Assembly (NCBI RefSeq): GCF_009765355.1
Contig: NZ_VTHK01000036.1
Location: 31,377 to 95,376 of the forward strand
DNA: 64,000 nt
Source: Amycolatopsis anabasis
GTDB lineage: Bacteria; Actinomycetota; Actinomycetes; Mycobacteriales; Pseudonocardiaceae
Reading direction: 5' to 3'
Shown: positions 8,776 to 29,384 of the stretch, one piece after another
How the letters are laid out: every line of letters begins with the position of its first letter
Numbering within the stretch: position 1 is the stretch's first letter
Made by a program: the position numbers and the translations under genes
The notes under the pieces: generated by a model
Databases searched by the model: none
Told to the model about the DNA's origin: nothing
Seen by the model: the letters and a program-made list of their open reading frames with translations, nothing else

Positions 8776-9885
8776 TCAGACGGTCGCCAGCACATTGCGC
8801 ACGGCGTCGATGACCTTGTCCTGGTCGCTGATCGAGAGGGACGGGTACATCGGCAGCGAGAAGATCTCCTTGGCGAGCTTCTCGGTGACCGGGAGGTCGC
8901 CCTCGGAGTAGCCGAGGTGCGCGAAACCGGACTGCGTGTGGACCGGCCACGGATAGCTGATGGACAGCGAGATGTCGTAGGACTTGAGCGCCTCGACGAT
9001 CTTGTCCCGTTTCGGGTGCCGGACGACGTAGACGTAGTACACGTGGTCGTTGCCCGGCGCCGTCTTCGGCAGCACCAGATCGGTGTCGCCGAGGCCCTCG
9101 ACGTAGCGCTCCGCGACCGCGCGGCGGCCCGCGATGTAGTCGTCCATCCGGGTCAGCTTCCGGCGCAGGATCTCCGCCTGCACCTCGTCCAGGCGGCTGT
9201 TGTGCCCGGGCGTCTGGACGACGTAGTAGACGTCCTCCATGCCGTAGTAGCGGAGCCGGCGCAGGTTCGCGTCCACCTCCGGATCGCTGGTGACCGTGGC
9301 GCCCGCGTCGCCGTACGCGCCGAGGACCTTGGTGGGGTAGAACGAGAACGCGGCCGCCTTGCCCATCGAACCGGCGAGCCGGCCGTGGTGGCGCGCCCCG
9401 TGCGACTGCGCGCAGTCCTCGAGGATCGGCAGGCCGTGCTTCGCGGCGAGCGCCTCGAGCGGCGCCATGTCGACGCACTGCCCGTAGAGGTGCACGGGCA
9501 GCAGGCAGCGGGTGCGCTCGGTGATGGCGGCGGCGACCTGATCGACGTTCATCAGGTAGTTGTCCTCGTGCACGTCGACGAACACGGGGGTGGCGCCCAC
9601 GGCGTCGATCGCCACCACGGTCGGCGCGGCAGTGTTCGAGACGGTGATGACCTCGTCGCCCGGCCCCACGCCGATCGCGCGGAGCCCCAGCACGATGGCG
9701 TTGGTTCCGTTGTCGACTCCCACACAGTGCGAAACCCCGTGGTACGCGGCGAACTCGTCCTCGAACTTCTGCACGCTCGGGCCGAGAACCAGCTTTCCGG
9801 AGCGGAACACGGTGTCGACGGCATCGAGGATGTCGTCCCGTTCCTTCTCGTACTCCTGCAGGTAGCCCCAGACGAATAGGGTCAT
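8776..9885 (-). CDS. NDP-sugar 3-aminotransferase, DegT/DnrJ/EryC1 family (EvaB type)
   Basis: 369 residues, PLP fold type I. GVDNGTNAIVLGLRAIGVGPGDEVI is the cofactor phosphate region, DCAQSHGA supplies the Asp that pairs with the pyridine N, and SFYPTKVLGAYGDAGA holds the Schiff-base Lys. The N-terminus (WGYLQEYEKERDDILDAVDTVFRSGKL) closely follows EvaB and other C-3 aminotransferases acting on 3-keto deoxysugars. In context it should aminate the product of the adjacent 2,3-dehydratase, leading to a branched 3-amino sugar after C-methylation. GGAGGTGA precedes the ATG. It sits between the GNAT gene and the dehydratase gene in the leftward operon. Confidence 0.92.
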   Translation of the reverse strand: MTLFVWGYLQEYEKERDDILDAVDTVFRSGKLVLGPSVQKFEDEFAAYHGVSHCVGVDNGTNAIVLGLRAIGVGPGDEVITVSNTAAPTVVAIDAVGATPVFVDVHEDNYLMNVDQVAAAITERTRCLLPVHLYGQCVDMAPLEALAAKHGLPILEDCAQSHGARHHGRLAGSMGKAAAFSFYPTKVLGAYGDAGATVTSDPEVDANLRRLRYYGMEDVYYVVQTPGHNSRLDEVQAEILRRKLTRMDDYIAGRRAVAERYVEGLGDTDLVLPKTAPGNDHVYYVYVVRHPKRDKIVEALKSYDISLSISYPWPVHTQSGFAHLGYSEGDLPVTEKLAKEIFSLPMYPSLSISDQDKVIDAVRNVLATV

Positions 9886-9967
9886 GGTGGCGCGTCACCT
9901 CCGGGGCGCATGTTCACCGGTGTGTCAGTGGTTTTCGAAAGTTTCCGGACAAAATTGAAGCAGCGGT

Positions 9968-10501
9968 TCAGACAATGCCCTTGAGCAACTCCGTGCCCTG
10001 TACGTCCCACTCTTCGCGATAGATGGCGTGCACGTACATGTCCCAGAGTTTCCCCTGAAAGTACAGGTGGTCGGGAAGGACGGCTTCCTGACGAACGGCC
10101 GAGGCGTACTCGCCGGTGAAACCGAGACCGGTCAGGTCCGCCTCGTGCGTCTGGAAGTATACTTTCCGAATCCGCCACATGGCAAAAGCGAAATTGACGG
10201 TCAGCGCGGCCGCGTCCGCCGAAATCCCCTCGGACTGCTCGGCATCGGTGTGCACGGCGGCCTGCACGTGCCCGGCCGGGGTCAGCTCGGACAGCGAGCT
10301 GAAGCCGACGACGTGGTCACTGTCCCTGCGCTGCACCAGGAACTGGGCCGCGACCCCACGGCTGAAGTTCTGCAGGAACACTTCGAGCGTGGGCAGCGTG
10401 CTCCGCCCGGACTGGAACAGGATTTCGTAGACCTTGGGCCCGTCTTCGGCGGTCGCGGGCCGCAGCAGCACCCGTTTGGACTCGACATGCGGAAATAGCA
10501 C
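9968..10501 (-). CDS. GNAT-family N-acyltransferase (paralogue of 15948-16478)
   Basis: 177 residues of the RimJ/RimL type GNAT fold. It opens with LFPHVESKRVLLRPATAEDG, has a central acceptor strand, a YASAVRQEAVLPDHLYFQGKLWDM segment, and ends with the AIYREEW signature common to RimL relatives. The usual pyrophosphate loop RxxGxG is not well kept. It begins at GTG with AAGGTGG 7 nt upstream. A second copy at 15948 shares the start (LLYPHTKSRR) and the LPGHLYFRGNLWDLH segment. Being next to the 3-aminotransferase, it may acylate the amino sugar; acylation of the peptide is also possible. Immediately upstream is the shared palindrome at 10543. Confidence 0.8.
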   Translation of the reverse strand: MLFPHVESKRVLLRPATAEDGPKVYEILFQSGRSTLPTLEVFLQNFSRGVAAQFLVQRRDSDHVVGFSSLSELTPAGHVQAAVHTDAEQSEGISADAAALTVNFAFAMWRIRKVYFQTHEADLTGLGFTGEYASAVRQEAVLPDHLYFQGKLWDMYVHAIYREEWDVQGTELLKGIV

Positions 10502-10542
10502 TATTCGCCACCTTGTTTTATTTCAGAAGCTGGTCGACCGGC

Positions 10543-10558
10543 GTCTCGCCGGCGGGAC
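10543..10558. promoter_or_regulatory. Candidate cluster operator, site 1
   Basis: GTCTCGCC-GGCGGGAC, a 16-bp palindrome with one mismatch, centred 49 bp before the GTG of the GNAT gene at 10501. It contains the octamer CGCCGGCG. Identical to site 4 at 56114 and closely like sites 2 (11994) and 3 (15882). The rest of the 172-bp gap (10502-10673) shows no coding sense. Confidence 0.6.
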
Positions 10559-10673
10559 GGCCCAGGAAGAGAACTCAACCGAGAAACTAGTTCCGCGGCA
10601 GTCAGCCCGTCAAGGAACCGGGATTTTCGAAAACACCCTATTTCCCATCATTCGCCGGCAGTTTTGGCGGAGG

Positions 10674-11660
10674 TCACCAAGCCCACGCCTCCGGCGCGGG
10701 CCCACCCTTGCCCACCGGTGGAAAGAGGTCCTCGAGTTTCTTCAGTACGCCGTCGGGCAGCTCGAGGTCAAGCGCGCGAATCGCCCCGTCGAGATGGGCC
10801 ATGGTGCGCGTTCCGGTGACGATCGCGGTCACGCCCGGACGGGACAACGTCCACGCCTGGGCCACCTCCGCCGGATCCAGGTTCTGCTCCAGGCAGAACG
10901 CCTCGTATTCGGCGATGGTGTCGCGGTGGGTGTCCAGGGCGACCATGGCCCGGCCCTGCGCGGTTTTCACGGCCGTGCCTTCTTCGAGTTTGCGCAGCGC
11001 CCCGCCGAGCAGGCCGCCGTGCAGCGGCGACCAGACCAGCACCCCGATGCCGTAGGCCTGTGCCGCGGGAATGAGCTCCACCTCGACGTGCCGGGTCACC
11101 AGGTTGTAGATGCACTGTTCGGAGGTGATGCCGAGGAAGTTGCGGCGGTTGGCCGCCTCCTGCGCCGCGGCAAGATGCCAGCCGGCGAAGTTGGACGAGC
11201 CCACGTAACGCACCTTGCCCTGCCGCACCAGGATCTCCATGGCTTGCCAGATCTCTTCCCAGGGGGCGGCACGGTCCACGTGGTGCATCTGGTACAGGTC
11301 GATCCAGTCGGTGCGCAGGCGGCGCAGCGACTTCTCGCACGAGGCGATGATGTTCCGCGCCGACAAACCCTGGTCGTTGGGCCAGTCGCTCATCGGGTTG
11401 AACACCTTCGTCGCCAGCACCACCTTGTCCCGGCGCTCCCCACCGGTGGCGAACCACTCGCCGATGATCTCCTCGGTGAGGCCGCGGTAGATCTGCCAGC
11501 CATACTGATTCGCGGTGTCGAAGAAATTGATTCCCCGCGCCAACGCCTCGTCCATCAGGGCAAAACTGTCGTCCTTCGACGTGCGGACACCGAAATTCAG
11601 TGTGCCCAGGCACAAGCGGCTGACCTGTAATGCGGTACGGCCGAGCGGTACGTGTTGCAC
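10674..11660 (-). CDS. NDP-hexose 2,3-enoyl reductase / 3-ketoreductase, aldo-keto family (EryBII/TylC1 type)
   Basis: About 328 residues, a TIM-barrel aldo/keto reductase. FFDTANQYGW gives the catalytic Asp/Tyr, ATKVFNP the Lys, and YQMHHVDRAAPWEEIWQAME and SPLHGGLLGGALRKL are near-copies of EryBII segments. These enzymes reduce the 2,3-dehydratase product at C-3, producing 2,6-dideoxy sugars without an amino group. Its presence beside the aminotransferase therefore signals a second sugar branch. The GTG at 11660 was chosen because GTGAGG lies 6 nt before it and the protein then opens like EryBII; another GTG at 11672 is possible. It is the promoter-proximal gene of the leftward sugar block. 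Confidence 0.9.
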   Translation of the reverse strand: MQHVPLGRTALQVSRLCLGTLNFGVRTSKDDSFALMDEALARGINFFDTANQYGWQIYRGLTEEIIGEWFATGGERRDKVVLATKVFNPMSDWPNDQGLSARNIIASCEKSLRRLRTDWIDLYQMHHVDRAAPWEEIWQAMEILVRQGKVRYVGSSNFAGWHLAAAQEAANRRNFLGITSEQCIYNLVTRHVEVELIPAAQAYGIGVLVWSPLHGGLLGGALRKLEEGTAVKTAQGRAMVALDTHRDTIAEYEAFCLEQNLDPAEVAQAWTLSRPGVTAIVTGTRTMAHLDGAIRALDLELPDGVLKKLEDLFPPVGKGGPAPEAWAW

Positions 11661-12489
11661 CTCAATCCTCACCTCTGCGCGTCGTTTTCTCCGAATGCCA
11701 GGTTCGCGGCTCCGGCCAGCAGGATCGCAGAGTCGGCGGAAACCTGAAACAGCTTGATGGTTCAGCGAGTTGAACGCGGCGCCAGCGTACTCGCTCGGCC
11801 ACCCCGGCCGACCCGCGCGAGCGATTCGCCCCACACCGGGCGAAAAGGGCGCACACCGAGAATATCGGCCGCCAATCCCGAACGCAGCGGACCGCAATTA
11901 CCGGAACCGCGCATCCACCCCGCGCGCCCGCGCTCCGCGACCCGGAAGCGGACCGGGGAGCGCGGCCGGGGCCACCCTCCGCGCATCCGCGTTGTCCCGC
12001 GCGCGGGACAACACCCGGGACGAACCGCCCGAACCCGGCAAATGCGATCACCCTGCGCACACAGATGCTTACCGGGCTTCGCACGGTCACCCGTCCGAGC
12101 GGCCCGTGGCTCGCCTGCCCGCGACCGCGGCCGGAACCGGCGCCCGCATTCTGTCACCACGCTTACAACCCGCTGCCAAATGGCCTCTATTACTACCAAA
12201 GTTCAGTGTGTTGCGACTAAAGTTCGTATACATCTACCAGTGGGTAGACAGTAGTTTCGTCGACGGGCACATCGTCGCGCCGCCGACTTCTCGCCGCCGC
12301 GCCCGAAATCGATCTTTCTCGCCGGGCCGCGAATTCATGCTGATGAATAAATATCACATTTTCCGGAACAACCTACGGTCTCGTAAGTTGTCCACCAGAA
12401 GGAATCAAACCCCGGTACTTGACAACGTAACGACACTGCTGGCAACCTGTGCGACCAGTAGGGATATTTAGATCTGGGGTGGGTGATAG
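11661..12489. promoter_or_regulatory. Divergent control region between the sugar operon and the LmbU-type regulator
   Basis: An 829-bp stretch with no convincing gene. The left half is GC-rich and carries site 2. The right half (about 12170-12480) is much more AT-rich, typical of an actinomycete promoter. It holds a repeated CTAMMAAAGTTC-like element (12193-12204 and 12217-12226, 24 bp apart), a 6-bp hairpin TCTACC/GGTAGA at 12233-12248, and a TTGACA hexamer at 12419-12424 that lacks a good -10 at 17-18 bp. Start sites cannot be fixed from sequence. Confidence 0.6.
11991..12012. promoter_or_regulatory. Candidate cluster operator, site 2 (perfect palindrome)
   Basis: A perfect 22-bp palindrome whose inner 16 bp, GTCCCGCG-CGCGGGAC (11994-12009), match the other three sites; each arm extends by GTT/AAC. 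It is the most symmetrical copy and lies between the two divergent genes 10674-11660 and 12490-13176. Confidence 0.65.
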
Positions 12490-13176
12490 ATGTCGGCCAG
12501 AAGCAGACAGAGTCTCGACGGCGTTCATCAAGAGTCGACGAGGGGGAATTCTCCGTCGGGGCCGCCCAAAAACAAATCTCGGCCACCAATGACCGGATCC
12601 GCTCTAACTAAAAGGACCAGTCTTTTCCTGCCACCCAGAATTCCTTTGGATGAATGGAGCAGGATCGGCCGGCAGATATTCGTCATTCACGAATCGTCGG
12701 CCTGGTGGCTCGGTGACTGGCTCATCTACGGCCAGTCGCAGTACCCGGATCGCTACAAGCGAGCGATCGCCGAGACCTCACTCGATTACCAGACGCTGCG
12801 GAACTACGCCTGGGTGGCCAGGCGTTTCGGCGTTTCACGGCGACGTGAAGCGCTGAGCTTCCAGCACCACGCCGAGCTGGCGAGCCTGCCCGAATCCGAG
12901 CAGGACGAATGGCTCGACCGGGCGGAGAAGTTCCGGTGGTCGAGGAATGAGCTGCGAAACCGGGTCAAGATCAGCAAGAACGCGGAACAGAATGCGGATC
13001 GCAAACCACGGGAGGTGCTCAACATTCAGATGAACGTCCTCCCGGACCGCAAGGAACGGTGGCAGGAAGCCGCCGCGAGCGCCGAGCAGGACCTGCTCAC
13101 CTGGATCGTGTCGATCCTGGACGACGCGGCAATGGCCACCCTGGAAGAAGCGGAGCCGGCCAAGGCCCTGCTCTGA
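12490..13176 (+). CDS. LmbU-family transcriptional regulator
   Basis: 228 residues. After a basic, disordered first 40 residues comes the LmbU/NovE/HrmB core: LPPRIPLDEWSRIGRQIFVI, then SSAWWLGDWLIYGQSQYPDRYKRAI, SLDYQTLRNYAWVARRFGVSRRREALSFQHHAELASLPE, and WSRNELRNRV. The SLDYQTLRNYAWVARRF part resembles a helix-turn-helix that reads DNA. Family members (LmbU in lincomycin, NovE in novobiocin clusters) act as pathway-specific regulators. It stands alone with its own long upstream region and a terminator hairpin after it. The purine-rich stretch before the ATG is not a textbook ribosome site; a later Met (codon 34) would remove only disordered sequence. It is the best candidate for recognising the GTCYCGC-N2-GCGGGAC palindromes. 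Confidence 0.87.
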   Translation: MSARSRQSLDGVHQESTRGNSPSGPPKNKSRPPMTGSALTKRTSLFLPPRIPLDEWSRIGRQIFVIHESSAWWLGDWLIYGQSQYPDRYKRAIAETSLDYQTLRNYAWVARRFGVSRRREALSFQHHAELASLPESEQDEWLDRAEKFRWSRNELRNRVKISKNAEQNADRKPREVLNIQMNVLPDRKERWQEAAASAEQDLLTWIVSILDDAAMATLEEAEPAKALL

Positions 13177-13222
13177 CCGGCCCTGCTCTGAACCACAGGC
13201 GGGCCGGACCTTCCTCCCATCG

Positions 13223-13253
13223 AGCGGCCGCGGGCACCCAGCCCGCGGCCGCT
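13223..13253 (+). terminator. Intrinsic terminator of the LmbU-type gene
   Basis: Perfect 13-bp stem AGCGGCCGCGGGC / GCCCGCGGCCGCT with a 5-nt loop (ACCCA), followed by a short TTTC. It lies 46 bp after the regulator stop. Confidence 0.75.
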
Positions 13254-13264
13254 TTCGTGGTGCG

Positions 13265-13304
13265 CCGGTGGCTCCTTGCCCCGGGGCTGGCAAGGAGCCA
13301 CCGG
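13265..13304 (-). terminator. Terminator hairpin of the sugar C-methyltransferase gene
   Basis: Perfect 16-bp stem CCGGTGGCTCCTTGCC / GGCAAGGAGCCACCGG with an 8-nt loop, placed 11 bp past the stop of the leftward methyltransferase gene. It stands back-to-back with the preceding hairpin, so the two convergent genes each have one. Confidence 0.75.
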
Positions 13305-13315
13305 ACCGGCACCAC

Positions 13316-14542
13316 TCAGACCACGTGGACGTCGGGGACGTAGAGGATCCACTTGCCGCCGGCGTCGCGGAAGTCCTGCTCCTTGGCCATGATCTCCTCG
13401 GCGTGGTTCCAGGCGAAGAGCAGGGCGTAATCGGGGTACGGGTTGGCGAAGTCGGCCGGGGTGCGCACCGGGATGTGGGTCCCCGGGCTGAGGCGGTTCT
13501 GCTTCGCCGGGGTCGTGTCGGAGATGAACGACACCAGGTCCGGGCCGATGCCGCAGAAGTTCGTCACGGTCGCGCTCTTGGCCGTGGCGCCGTAGGCCAC
13601 CACCTTCTTGCCCTCGTCCCGCAACTTGGCGAGCAGCTCGATCAGGTCGGTGCGGATCTGGGTGACGTTGGCGCCGAACTTCTCGAGCGTGGCCCGCTCG
13701 GCGAGCGAACGGTCCGCCTCCCACGCCAGCAGCTCGGCCACCGCCGGGGACGGCGTACGCGCGCCCCGCAACGCGAGCGTGTAGCGCACCTCGCCCCCGT
13801 GCACCGGGATCCGCTCGACGTCCACCAGTTCCAAGCCGTTGCGCGCGGCCATCTCCTGGACCGACCGGGCGGTGAAGAAGTAGAAGTGCTCGTCGTAGAT
13901 CTGGTCGAAGGAGTTCCGCTCGACGATGTCACCGAGGTACGGGTCCTCGAAGACGAACACCCCGTTCGGCCCGAGCAGCTTGGTCACGCCGGCCAGGATG
14001 GAGCCCATGTAAGGAATGTGGCACAACGTGTTCGCCGCGTAGATGACGTCGGCGGGGCCCTGCTTCGCCCGGATGTCGGTGGCGGTCGACTCCTCGAAGA
14101 AGTCCTTGCGCACCTGGACGCCCTTGGCCGCGGCGAGATCCGCCACGCCACCCGAGGGCTCCACGCCGAGGTGCCGGACACCCGCCTCGGCGATCACCTT
14201 CAGCATCACGCCGTCGTTGCAGCCGAGCTCCACGATGAACGGGTCCGCCCCGGTGAGCTCGGTGGTGAGGAAACGCTTGGCCAGCTCCTCGAAGTGGGTC
14301 CGCATGAACGCCGACCCCGAGGAGAGGTAGGGGTAGCTCTCGTGGAACATGGCTTCGCGGGGCACCTCTTCCATGAGCTGCACCATGGTGCACGACTCAC
14401 AGCTGCCGGTGGCGAGCCGGAAGAAGAACTCCTCGCGCGAGTCACCAGGAGCGACGAACGCGTCGGACAACGGTTGACGTCCGAAGTCGAAGAACTCGTG
14501 GACGGTGCCGTCGCAGATGCGGCACCGGGACGTGGCCGACAT
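13316..14542 (-). CDS. NDP-sugar C-3 methyltransferase (EvaC/TylC3 type)
   Basis: 408 residues. The N-terminus holds the zinc-binding Cys set of this family (CRICDG near residue 7 and CESC near 48). The SAM domain follows with VELGCNDGVMLKVI and HLGVEPSGG, and DEHFYFFTARSVQ carries the His/Tyr region used as base. The C-terminal domain (KVVAYGATAKSATVTNFCG) is typical of the C-methyltransferase class. It adds a methyl branch to C-3 of a 3-amino- or 3-keto-4-keto sugar. With the EvaA, B, D and E counterparts it makes a vancosamine-type sugar likely. It is monocistronic and leftward, divergent from the second aldo/keto reductase; GAGGAG lies before its ATG. Confidence 0.93.
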   Translation of the reverse strand: MSATSRCRICDGTVHEFFDFGRQPLSDAFVAPGDSREEFFFRLATGSCESCTMVQLMEEVPREAMFHESYPYLSSGSAFMRTHFEELAKRFLTTELTGADPFIVELGCNDGVMLKVIAEAGVRHLGVEPSGGVADLAAAKGVQVRKDFFEESTATDIRAKQGPADVIYAANTLCHIPYMGSILAGVTKLLGPNGVFVFEDPYLGDIVERNSFDQIYDEHFYFFTARSVQEMAARNGLELVDVERIPVHGGEVRYTLALRGARTPSPAVAELLAWEADRSLAERATLEKFGANVTQIRTDLIELLAKLRDEGKKVVAYGATAKSATVTNFCGIGPDLVSFISDTTPAKQNRLSPGTHIPVRTPADFANPYPDYALLFAWNHAEEIMAKEQDFRDAGGKWILYVPDVHVV

Positions 14543-14861
14543 GCAATCTCCTCAGACTCTCAGCCAAAACAATGGCGACGTGACGGGAAAAGGGACACAA
14601 ACGCGCCTGCCGCAGGACACGGTACACACGTTCCCGCTCAGAAAATAGCCGATTGCGCGCGGTTGGCAACACCGTAACGGACCCCTAGTTTCCCTGCGCC
14701 AGCACGAGTGTTGCGCAACCGGTTGGGATTAATGGAAGATACCCCGGTAACGCGCGACTCTCTACAACGTCCGCTTTGGACTGTCTTCCGGGCTCCCGCC
14801 GGTACGCGCGTCACCAAGTCGGAAGTACCGCGATCCCCATTCGATAGATGTGCAGGTACCA
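14543..14861. promoter_or_regulatory. Divergent spacer with an ACCCCTAG element
   Basis: A 319-bp gap between the C-methyltransferase and aldo/keto reductase 2 genes. No credible gene is seen. At 14681-14691 it contains ACCCCTAGTTT, an element that recurs with small changes in other cluster spacers (45210-45220 and 61304-61313 in reverse orientation, 58449-58460 and 5193-5206 direct). AT-rich patches around 14725-14750 may be promoter sequence. Confidence 0.45.
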
Positions 14862-15812
14862 ATGCAGAAACCTCTTCTGGCAGACGATCTGAATTTGGGC
14901 ACCGTGGGCCTCGGCTGCATGTCGATGTCGCACGCGTACACCCCCGCCGAACGCGACGACGAGGAATCGATCCTGGTGGTCCAGCGCGCCATCGAACTCG
15001 GGATCCGGCTCTTCGACACCGCGGACATCTACGGGCCGTTCACCAACGAGAGCCTGCTCGGCCGCGCGCTCGAGGGCCGGCGGGACGAGGTCGTGATCGC
15101 CACCAAATGCGGTCTGGTGACCGAACCGGACGGGAAGCTCAGCCGAAACGGCCGGCCCGAGTACCTCCGGGCGGCCTGCGACGCTTCGCTGCGCCGGCTG
15201 CGGACCGACGTGATCGACCTCTACCAGCTGCACCGGGTGGATCCGGAGGTCCCGCTCGAGGAGACCTGGGGAGCGCTGGCCGAACTGGTCACCGCGGGCA
15301 AGGTGCGGGCCCTGGGCATGTCGCACGGCACCGTCGAGGAACTCGAACGCGCGCACGCGGTGTTCCCGGTCAGCGCCGCCCAGTACGAACTGTCGATCTG
15401 GGCGGACTACACCCGCGAGGACGTCCTGCCCTGGTGCGCCGAGCACGATGTGGACTTCCTCGCGTTCTCCCCCATCGGCCGCGGCTATCTCACCGGGAAG
15501 CTCGCGGTCTCGGAGTTCGACGCCGACGATTCCCGTTCGCGCGACCCCCGGTTCACCACCGATGCCATGACCGACAACCAGATCATCGTCGACGGGGTGC
15601 GCGCGGTCGCCGCGCGGCTGGACGCCACCCCCGCGCAGGTCGCGATCGCCTGGGTCCTGGCGCAGGGCGAGCGCGTGGTGCCCATCCCCGGTACGAAGAA
15701 ACTGCGCTGGCTGGAGGAGAACGCGGCCGCCGCGGACCTCAAACTGAGCGACGACGACCTCGCGGAACTCGACGCGCTGCCGACCCCGATGGGGCACCGG
15801 CGCTGGAAATAG
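14862..15812 (+). CDS. Aldo/keto reductase (general AKR type)
   Basis: 316 residues with the AKR signature set: LFDTADIYGPFTNESLLGRAL (catalytic Asp and Tyr), VIATKCG (Lys), DLYQLHRVDPEVPLEETWGAL, and the NADPH-binding IPGTKKLRWLEEN near the C-terminus. It is closer to the broad YakC-like reductases than to EryBII, so its substrate is not obvious; a keto sugar is the contextual guess and a peptide or aryl ketone is possible. ATG 14862 was preferred over a GTG four codons earlier because the protein then begins next to the conserved LGTVGLGCMSMSHAY strand; the ribosome site is weak either way. It probably leads the rightward block continued by the GNAT gene 135 bp downstream. Confidence 0.82.
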   Translation: MQKPLLADDLNLGTVGLGCMSMSHAYTPAERDDEESILVVQRAIELGIRLFDTADIYGPFTNESLLGRALEGRRDEVVIATKCGLVTEPDGKLSRNGRPEYLRAACDASLRRLRTDVIDLYQLHRVDPEVPLEETWGALAELVTAGKVRALGMSHGTVEELERAHAVFPVSAAQYELSIWADYTREDVLPWCAEHDVDFLAFSPIGRGYLTGKLAVSEFDADDSRSRDPRFTTDAMTDNQIIVDGVRAVAARLDATPAQVAIAWVLAQGERVVPIPGTKKLRWLEENAAAADLKLSDDDLAELDALPTPMGHRRWK

Positions 15813-15881
15813 CGCGGCCCGCCGCGATCGTTGACTGACCAGCGACTCCCGGCACAGGGTGGTTCCGGAGTGCGCCCGGCC

Positions 15882-15897
15882 GTCCCGCCAGCGGGAC
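15882..15897. promoter_or_regulatory. Candidate cluster operator, site 3
   Basis: GTCCCGCC-AGCGGGAC, palindromic except at the central pair, centred 58 bp before the TTG start of the second GNAT gene, the first gene of the NRPS transcription unit. The spacing closely mirrors site 1 and its GNAT paralogue. Confidence 0.6.
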
Positions 15898-15947
15898 ATC
15901 CCCGGGATCCGCGCACTCCCCCGTGACGGTTCGAAGGTGAGGCGTTC

Positions 15948-16478
15948 TTGCTCTACCCCCACACGAAATCCCGGCGGACCGTGCTCCGGCCCACGACCAC
16001 CGCGAACAGCGAGACGTTCTACAAAACCCTGCTGCGGGCCGGGATCGAAAGCCTGCCGCCGATGGACTCCATCGCGGAGGACTTCGCCTGCCTCGACGCG
16101 CTCTTCCTGGTGGAGCGGCGGGACAACGGCGAAGTGCTCGGGTACAGCACGCTGCACCGGTCCAATACGGCCGGACACATCGAAATGGGGCTGTACACCG
16201 ACACGACCCGGGCGAGGTACGGCATCGGCGGTGAAGCGGTCGTGCTCACCATCAACTATGCCTTCGCGACGCTGAACATAGATAAGATGATCGTGCGCAC
16301 CACCGAGGCCAGTTTCGCGGGACTCGGTGAAGCCCTCGACAACGAGGGCTTGGAAGGTGTACTTCCTGGACATCTCTACTTCCGCGGGAACCTGTGGGAT
16401 CTGCATTGCTATGCGATGCGGAGGGCGGAGTGGGAGGAATACATGCACCACGTGGGCCCCGTGCTCGGCGCACGCTAG
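15948..16478 (+). CDS. GNAT-family N-acyltransferase (paralogue of 9968-10501)
   Basis: 176 residues beginning at TTG, with AAGGTGAG 7 nt upstream. Compared with its paralogue it keeps a better acyl-CoA loop (TRARYGIGGEAVVL) and the segment LNIDKMIVRTTEASFAGLG, and ends in AMRRAEWEEYMHHV like RimL proteins. It lies 23 bp before the discrete carrier protein gene, then MbtH and the NRPS, so its acyl donor could be that carrier protein and its acceptor either the peptide or an amino sugar. That is inference; plain acetylation with acetyl-CoA is the conservative reading. Confidence 0.8.
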   Translation: MLYPHTKSRRTVLRPTTTANSETFYKTLLRAGIESLPPMDSIAEDFACLDALFLVERRDNGEVLGYSTLHRSNTAGHIEMGLYTDTTRARYGIGGEAVVLTINYAFATLNIDKMIVRTTEASFAGLGEALDNEGLEGVLPGHLYFRGNLWDLHCYAMRRAEWEEYMHHVGPVLGAR

Positions 16479-16501
16479 GCAGAAAAACGAAAGGAAGAAC
16501 G

Positions 16502-16771
16502 TTGACCGAGATTCCCGCCAAGAACGATCTGGTGAGCGCGCTCAAGGAAATCGCGAAGATGATCTGCGCGGAACAGCCGGACGTGCCCGAGCCGGAGACC
16601 GTGAAGGACCTCGACTCCTTTTCCTTCGTCCAGGTGATCCTGGAGGTGGAGAACGAGTACAACATCAAGATCCTGGAAAATCTCGACGAATTCAGCGGCG
16701 AATCCTTCGACGACCTCGCCGACTTCATCCTCAAGCAGGACACGACCGCGGCGGACAAGGTCGGTTCCTGA
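16502..16771 (+). CDS. Discrete acyl/peptidyl carrier protein
   Basis: 89 residues, acidic, four-helix pattern. The phosphopantetheine site is DLDSFSFVQVILEVENEYNIKI: the Ser sits at the start of helix 2 in the expected D-S-F frame. Start is TTG with AGGAAG 6-8 nt upstream. No condensation or adenylation domain is attached, so it must be loaded in trans; the stand-alone acyl ligase at 54754-55884 is the only free ligase in the window. It probably holds an aryl acyl group for transfer to the peptide or a sugar. The gene sits 23 bp behind the GNAT gene and 35 bp before the MbtH gene. Confidence 0.88.
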   Translation: MTEIPAKNDLVSALKEIAKMICAEQPDVPEPETVKDLDSFSFVQVILEVENEYNIKILENLDEFSGESFDDLADFILKQDTTAADKVGS

Positions 16772-16806
16772 CCTGCGGACCGGCATCGGAAGAAGGGGCA
16801 GGAATC

Positions 16807-17010
16807 TTGTCCGGCGAAGCGCAACACCTGGTCGTGGTCAACCACGAAGAGCAGTACTCCATCTGGTCCGCCGATCGTGAGCTGCCGGCCGGTTGGCGGG
16901 CGGAGGGCACCCGCGGCACCCGCGAGGAGTGCCTGGCGCACATCGACAAGGTCTGGACCGACATGCGACCGCTCAGCTTGCGCCGACGGATGGCAACAGA
17001 GGGCCGCTGA
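16807..17010 (+). CDS. MbtH-like NRPS accessory protein
   Basis: 67 residues from a TTG with AAGGGG upstream. It carries the family signature: VVVNHEEQYSIWSADRELPAGWRAEGTRG and CLAHIDKVWTDMRPLSLRRRM, including the conserved Trp residues that grip the adenylation domain and the NHEEQYSIW start. It binds one or more A domains of the following NRPS and is often needed for their folding or activity. Located 47 bp before the first NRPS start. Confidence 0.95.
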   Translation: MSGEAQHLVVVNHEEQYSIWSADRELPAGWRAEGTRGTREECLAHIDKVWTDMRPLSLRRRMATEGR

Positions 17011-17057
17011 CCATTCAGCGGTCACCCAACCGCAGTTTCGGTCGAGCGGAGGTCATT

Positions 17058-29373
<12,316 letters not shown>

Positions 29374-29384
<11 letters not shown>

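Noticed and set aside
12419..12447. TTGACA as -35 of the LmbU-type gene
   Set aside because: The hexamer is good but the expected -10 position reads GCAACC; not enough to call a promoter.
11754..12471. Possible small genes in the long spacer before the LmbU-type gene
   Set aside because: Frames of 140-230 codons exist on both strands but have no family similarity, no ribosome site and odd codon use; the right half is AT-rich promoter-like DNA.
13026..13724. Frame running through the terminators at 13223-13304 on the minus strand
   Set aside because: It crosses two perfect hairpins and overlaps the C-methyltransferase in another frame.
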